DNA from: JBIOJB01 sp044450465
GTDB lineage: Bacteria > Chloroflexota > Dormibacteria > Dormibacterales > Dormibacteraceae
Direction of reading: 5' to 3'
Assembly: GCA_044450465.1 (NCBI GenBank)
Contig: JBIOJB010000064.1
Span: forward strand, 1-17,241
Length of the DNA: 17,241 nt
Numbering within the stretch: position 1 is the first letter of the stretch; each line of letters begins with the position of its first letter. Under the pieces are notes generated by a model, which saw nothing but the letters and a program-made list of their open reading frames with translations, did not search any database and was not told the DNA's origin. Both the position numbers and the translations under genes were made by a program. Of the stretch, positions 13,917 through 17,241 are shown one piece after another.

Positions 13917-13928
13917 GCCCGGTCGAGC
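13906..13928 (+). terminator. Hairpin spanning the methyltransferase stop codon
   Basis: CGGGC-TAG-GCCCG is flanked by GCT and AGC, forming a nested, slightly bulged hairpin with the TAG stop (13914-13916) in the loop. No T-run follows. It may be part of a factor-dependent termination region between convergent genes, or simply coincidental in GC-rich sequence. Confidence 0.25.
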
Positions 13929-14092
13929 CGCTGAGCGAATTTGACGACCACGAGCCGGAGCCGCCCGGGACCCAAAGATCTCACCACCATGGTCAGAATC
14001 GGTCTCAGAAGCGGCATGTCAGGCTAACGGGACGTGGGCGGGGACGGTTACGCCTGAGTTCAACCTCGGCAGCTTAAACGACCGGCCCGGGG
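13917..14092. other. Convergent intergenic region, no gene
   Basis: These 176 bases lie between the 3' ends of the methyltransferase and aminotransferase genes. Termination of both transcripts is expected here. Other than the hairpin over the methyltransferase stop, I see no strong stem with a T-run on either strand, and no open frame with family-like content. Confidence 0.4.
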
Positions 14093-15262
14093 TCACGTAC
14101 GGCCGTGGACGGACGCCGCCAGCCGGCCAACGCCCTCCCGGAGGTCCAGATCGGAGCTCGCCAGGCTGATCCTGACCGCCTCTCTGGCGACCTGGCCGAA
14201 CGCGGTTCCGGGTGCGACCGAAACCCCTTTCTCGCGCAGCAGCTTGAACGCGAAGTCGCGCGCGCCCAGACCGCTCGGCGCGATGTCCGCCATGCAATAG
14301 AAGGCTCCGGACGGCTCCGCGATGAAGAGCTCCGCCTCCTTCAAGATGTCGACGACGAGGTCGCGCCGGCGCCGGTAAGCGCCAACCATCTCGGTGACGC
14401 AGTCCTGCGGCCCGACCAGGGCCGCTTCGGCCGCAACCTGGGTGATCGTCGAGACACAGGAGGAGTTCGACTCCAGCACCTTGGTGGCCGTGTCGACCAG
14501 CTGGGCTGATCCGGTCATGTAGCCGATCCGCCAGCCTGTCATCGCGTAGGTCTTGGAGAAGGTGAAGACGGTAACGATCCGTGGGTCGTCAGGCGCCATG
14601 CTGGCCGGGCTCGTCCATGTTCCGTCGAGGACAACCTGGTCGTAGCACTCGTCGCTGAGGAGCCAGAGGTTGTGCCGCTGGGCCAGGTCGATCAAGGCCG
14701 CTATCGTCTGCCGCGGATACACCGCGCCGGTCGGGTTGTTGGGGCTGTTGACGATGATGACTTTGGTCTTAGGGCCGACCAGACCGGCGAGGACGTCGAG
14801 GTCGGGCTGGAAGGCATTCGCGGGCGGGCAGGAGTACGGCACTCCGCGAGCGCCCAGCCAGGACAGCATCATCAGGTAGTTGGGCCAGCCCGGGTCGGGC
14901 AGGAGCACCTCGTCGCCCGGCTCGAGCACCGACGCGAGCACCGATGCGATGGCTCCGACGCCTCCCGGTCCGATGGCGACCCGATCTGGAGCGGAATCGA
15001 TCCCGTTCACCCGCGCCAGCTTCTCCACCAGCTGCTCGCGCAGCGAGGCGATTCCCTGGGTCTGCGTGTAGAAGGTCTTGTTCTCGTCGATCGCCCGCTT
15101 GCCGGCGTCCTTGATGTGCTGCGGAGTCGCGAAGTCCGGCTGGCCGACGTCGAGCCGGATGGCGCCAGGGGTGACGATGGCGAGGTTGGCGATCTCGCGG
15201 ATGCCGGAGTGGTGGACCTCGGCCGGCCCTTCAGCCAGCGCCGGCAGACTCAAGCGCGCCAT
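14093..15262 (-). CDS. PLP-dependent class I/II aminotransferase
   Basis: The 389-residue fold-type I aminotransferase is related to aspartate/aromatic aminotransferases (AspC/PatA group). Visible family features are the N-terminal LDVGQPDFATP, the cofactor-phosphate region GPGGVGAIAS, LPDPGWPNY, the NSPNNPTG loop, DECYDQV, and the Schiff-base Lys237 in TFSKTYAMTGWRIGY. The C-terminal VRISLASS holds the Arg that usually binds the substrate alpha-carboxylate. It transfers amino groups between an amino acid and a 2-oxo acid in the cytoplasm; the preferred substrate cannot be read from sequence. The ATG at 15262 fits the family length and is eight bases downstream of a GACAAT box. It is convergent with the methyltransferase gene (176 bases between the ends) and divergent from dnaE. 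Confidence 0.9.
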   Translation of the reverse strand: MARLSLPALAEGPAEVHHSGIREIANLAIVTPGAIRLDVGQPDFATPQHIKDAGKRAIDENKTFYTQTQGIASLREQLVEKLARVNGIDSAPDRVAIGPGGVGAIASVLASVLEPGDEVLLPDPGWPNYLMMLSWLGARGVPYSCPPANAFQPDLDVLAGLVGPKTKVIIVNSPNNPTGAVYPRQTIAALIDLAQRHNLWLLSDECYDQVVLDGTWTSPASMAPDDPRIVTVFTFSKTYAMTGWRIGYMTGSAQLVDTATKVLESNSSCVSTITQVAAEAALVGPQDCVTEMVGAYRRRRDLVVDILKEAELFIAEPSGAFYCMADIAPSGLGARDFAFKLLREKGVSVAPGTAFGQVAREAVRISLASSDLDLREGVGRLAASVHGRT

Positions 15263-15270
15263 CGCGGCCT

Positions 15271-15276
15271 ATTGTC
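15271..15276 (-). promoter_or_regulatory. -10 box GACAAT of the aminotransferase gene
   Basis: On the minus strand GACAAT (15276-15271) lies eight bases before the ATG at 15262. This gives the same near-leaderless geometry as the TAGACT and TACACT boxes elsewhere in the window, though the hexamer itself differs. No ribosome-binding site is visible between box and start codon. Confidence 0.4.
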
Positions 15277-15342
15277 CCTTCTCGGACGGCCCGCCGTTCG
15301 ACGCTGCGGCAAGCGCGCGTCGCCCCGGGCGCCAGGGCCAAC

Positions 15343-15348
15343 TAGACT
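15343..15348 (+). promoter_or_regulatory. -10 box TAGACT of dnaE
   Basis: TAGACT lies 30 bases before the dnaE ATG at 15379 and repeats the hexamer found before the plsC-like gene and the 8139 gene. Here a leader of roughly 24 bases would be made, and it contains no good Shine-Dalgarno sequence. No GTG, TTG or ATG lies in frame closer to the box, so the gene is probably not leaderless. Confidence 0.45.
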
Positions 15349-15378
15349 ACGTCCGGGGTCCGCCAACCCAGCCAAACG

Positions 15379-17241
15379 ATGCCGCACGCCCCGAACACCT
15401 TCGTACACCTGCACAACCACACGGAGTACTCGCTGCTCGACGGAGCCAGCAGGATTCCGGCCATGGTCGCCCGCGCCGCGGAGCTGGGCATGCCTGCGCT
15501 CGCGCTGACCGACCACGGGGTCATGTACGGCGCGATTCATTTCTACAAGGCCTGCAAGGAGGCCGGGATCAAGCCGATCATCGGCTGCGAGGTCTACGTC
15601 GCGCCGAGGTCGCGCCTGCTGCGCGAAGGGCGGGTCGATCGAGAGCCAAACCATCTCACGCTGCTGGCGTCGAACATGGACGGCTACCTGAACCTGATGA
15701 AGCTGTGCTCGGCCGGGCAGATGGAGGGGATGTACTACAAGCCCAGGGTCGACAAGGAGATCCTGAGCGAGCACTCGAAAGGGTTGATCGCGCTCTCCGG
15801 TTGCCTGCAGGGCGAGGCCGCGAGCCGGATTACCGACGGCGACATGGATGGGGCGCGCGAATCCATCGCCGCCTATCGCGACATCTTCGGCGCCGACCGG
15901 TTCCTGCTGGAGGTGCAGCGCCACGGCATCGACAAGCAGGAGGTGGTCAACACTGCGCTGGCCCGGTTCGGCCAGGAGTTCGGACTTCGCCTGTGCGCGA
16001 CCAACGACCTCCACTACGTGCACCGCCACGATTCAGAGGCCCATGACGTCCTGCTCTGCCTGCAGACGGGCGCCCGCTTCAACGACCCGAACCGGTGGCG
16101 CTTCTCGACCCAGGAAAATTATCTCAAGACGCCCGAGGAGATGATCGCGGCGTTCGCCGACATGCCCGAGGCGCTGGCCAGCACGCTCGAGGTGGCCGGC
16201 CTGTGCGAACTGAAGCTGCACCTCGGCGCCACGCTGCTGCCGCCTTTCGACGTTCCGGACGGGCTCACGCCGGACCAGTACCTGCGCAAGCTCGTGCTCG
16301 AGGGGGTGCAGCGCCGGTACGGCGAGCCGAGCGTCGCCGTCACCGAGCGTGCCGAAACCGAGCTCTCGGTCATCAGCCAGACCGGCTACGCGTCCTACTT
16401 CCTGATCGTCTGGGATTTCTACAACTTCGCGCGGCAGAACGCGATCGTGGTCGGCCCGGGGCGCGGCAGCGCGGCCGGCAGCCTGGTTTCGTACTGCCTC
16501 GGGATCACCAACCTCGATCCCATCGCGCACGGGCTGATCTTCGAGCGGTTTCTCAACATCGACCGCGTGTCGATGCCCGACATCGACTGCGACTTCTCGG
16601 TCGAGGGCCGTGAGAAGGTCATCCGCTACGTCTCGGAGAAATACGGTGCCGACCGCGTCGCGCAGATCATCACGTTCACGACGATGGCCTCGAAGGCGGC
16701 GATCCGGGACGTGGGCCGAGTGCTCGAGGTGCCGCTCCGCGACACCGACCGGCTGGCCAAGCTGGTTCCGGTATGGCAGGGCCGCTCCAAAACGCTCGAG
16801 GACACCCTCAAGGAGGTTCCCGAGTTTCGAGAGGCGTACGAGTCGAACGAGGAGGCCAAACGGCTCATCGACGTTGCGCGCGCGCTGGAGGGCGTTTCGA
16901 GGAACGTCAGCACGCATGCGGCGGGCGTCGTCATAGCCCCGGACCCCTTGGTGCACTACACCCCGCTGCAGTACGGCCCCGGCGGGAACAAGGCGGTTGT
17001 CACGCAGTACGACATGAAAGCGGTCGGCGACATCGGCCTGCTCAAGATCGACTTCCTGGGCCTGCAGAACCTCGACATCATCGCCACGTGTCTGCGTCTC
17101 ATCAAGCAGCGCACAGGTAAGGAGATCGACCTGGAGCGGATTCCGTTCGACGACGCCAGGACGTTTGAGCTCCTGTCGGCGGGCGACACGCACGGTGTGT
17201 TCCAGCTCGAAGGCGCCGGCATGCGCCGCATGGTGATGGAC
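15379..17241 (+). CDS. dnaE: DNA polymerase III alpha subunit DnaE, N-terminal part
   Basis: The open frame gives 621 residues and leaves the window in frame; a complete DnaE is usually 1100-1200 residues, so the fingers, beta-binding and OB regions are missing. It is the replicative polymerase. The N-terminal PHP domain (about residues 8-230) has its motifs intact: VHLHNHTEYSLLD (His12, His14, Asp21), LTDHGVMYG, GCEVYVAP, PNHLTLL, SGCLQGE and TNDLHYV. The polymerase core follows: VGPGRGSAAGSLVSY in the palm, and the catalytic aspartates Asp401 and Asp403 in PDIDCDF and Asp558 in LLKIDFLGL. The ATG at 15379 puts the PHP domain at the expected distance from the N-terminus. It is divergent from the aminotransferase with a 116-base gap. 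Confidence 0.96.
   Translation, partial: MPHAPNTFVHLHNHTEYSLLDGASRIPAMVARAAELGMPALALTDHGVMYGAIHFYKACKEAGIKPIIGCEVYVAPRSRLLREGRVDREPNHLTLLASNMDGYLNLMKLCSAGQMEGMYYKPRVDKEILSEHSKGLIALSGCLQGEAASRITDGDMDGARESIAAYRDIFGADRFLLEVQRHGIDKQEVVNTALARFGQEFGLRLCATNDLHYVHRHDSEAHDVLLCLQTGARFNDPNRWRFSTQENYLKTPEEMIAAFADMPEALASTLEVAGLCELKLHLGATLLPPFDVPDGLTPDQYLRKLVLEGVQRRYGEPSVAVTERAETELSVISQTGYASYFLIVWDFYNFARQNAIVVGPGRGSAAGSLVSYCLGITNLDPIAHGLIFERFLNIDRVSMPDIDCDFSVEGREKVIRYVSEKYGADRVAQIITFTTMASKAAIRDVGRVLEVPLRDTDRLAKLVPVWQGRSKTLEDTLKEVPEFREAYESNEEAKRLIDVARALEGVSRNVSTHAAGVVIAPDPLVHYTPLQYGPGGNKAVVTQYDMKAVGDIGLLKIDFLGLQNLDIIATCLRLIKQRTGKEIDLERIPFDDARTFELLSAGDTHGVFQLEGAGMRRMVMD

Noticed and set aside
11878..15262. 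A histidine biosynthesis cluster made of the PHP phosphatase and the aminotransferase.
   Set aside because: The two genes are separated by a methyltransferase gene and convergent orientation, and the aminotransferase resembles the AspC/PatA group rather than HisC. No other his gene is present.
1..17241. A defence system, mobile element or biosynthetic cluster.
   Set aside because: No transposase, integrase, nuclease effector, toxin-antitoxin pair, CRISPR repeat or megasynthase was found. Gene content and base composition are uniform and core-like.

Overview
The window is about 17 kb of GC-rich, densely packed bacterial chromosome. It carries housekeeping genes for DNA replication and repair, indirect tRNA aminoacylation, rRNA modification, lipid and cell-wall metabolism. 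I see no tRNA or rRNA gene, CRISPR array, insertion sequence, phage module or defence island. A DnaE-type polymerase III with an N-terminal PHP domain, a GatCAB amidotransferase, a PcrA-type helicase, a secreted lysozyme-like enzyme and leaderless-looking promoters suggest an uncultured terrabacterial lineage. Chloroflexota, Dormibacterota or a relative would fit, but that is inference; no marker here fixes the taxonomy.

Layout from left to right. Positions 1-223 (minus) hold the N-terminus of a membrane-anchored protein cut by the window edge. A 274-base regulatory gap follows, then a PlsC-type acyltransferase (498-1190, plus) and a secreted lytic transglycosylase (1375-1962, plus). A GAF plus class III nucleotide cyclase gene (2139-3326, minus) ends at a clear hairpin/T-tract terminator. 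Divergent from it runs a pcrA/uvrD helicase gene (3417-5637) whose reading frame is broken just before the Walker A motif. Overlapping stop/start codons couple it to ligA (5634-7649), and ligA to a zinc-ribbon membrane protein gene (7646-8083). A second small membrane protein (8139-8519) has its own promoter. After a 202-base spacer with several inverted repeats comes gatC-gatA-gatB (8722-11871), followed closely by a PHP phosphoesterase (11878-12681) and an RlmD-like rRNA methyltransferase (12669-13916). Convergent to that is an aminotransferase (14093-15262, minus), and divergent from the aminotransferase is dnaE (15379 to the window end, C-terminus missing).

How the genes work together. 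PcrA, LigA and DnaE are replication and repair enzymes. GatCAB makes Gln-tRNA(Gln), and possibly Asn-tRNA(Asn), from misacylated precursors. The PHP enzyme and the aminotransferase look like amino-acid metabolism genes. The cyclase is a probable cytoplasmic signalling enzyme with a small-molecule sensor domain.

The points most worth a second look are the pcrA frameshift, a recurring TAGACT/TACACT box 5 to 9 bases upstream of several start codons, and a His in place of the transition-state Arg in the cyclase. Others are an altered substrate motif in the acyltransferase, an Rpf-like cysteine pair in the transglycosylase, and a pair of related small membrane proteins. I found no convincing new multi-gene system; this is mainly an ordinary core region with some unusual details.
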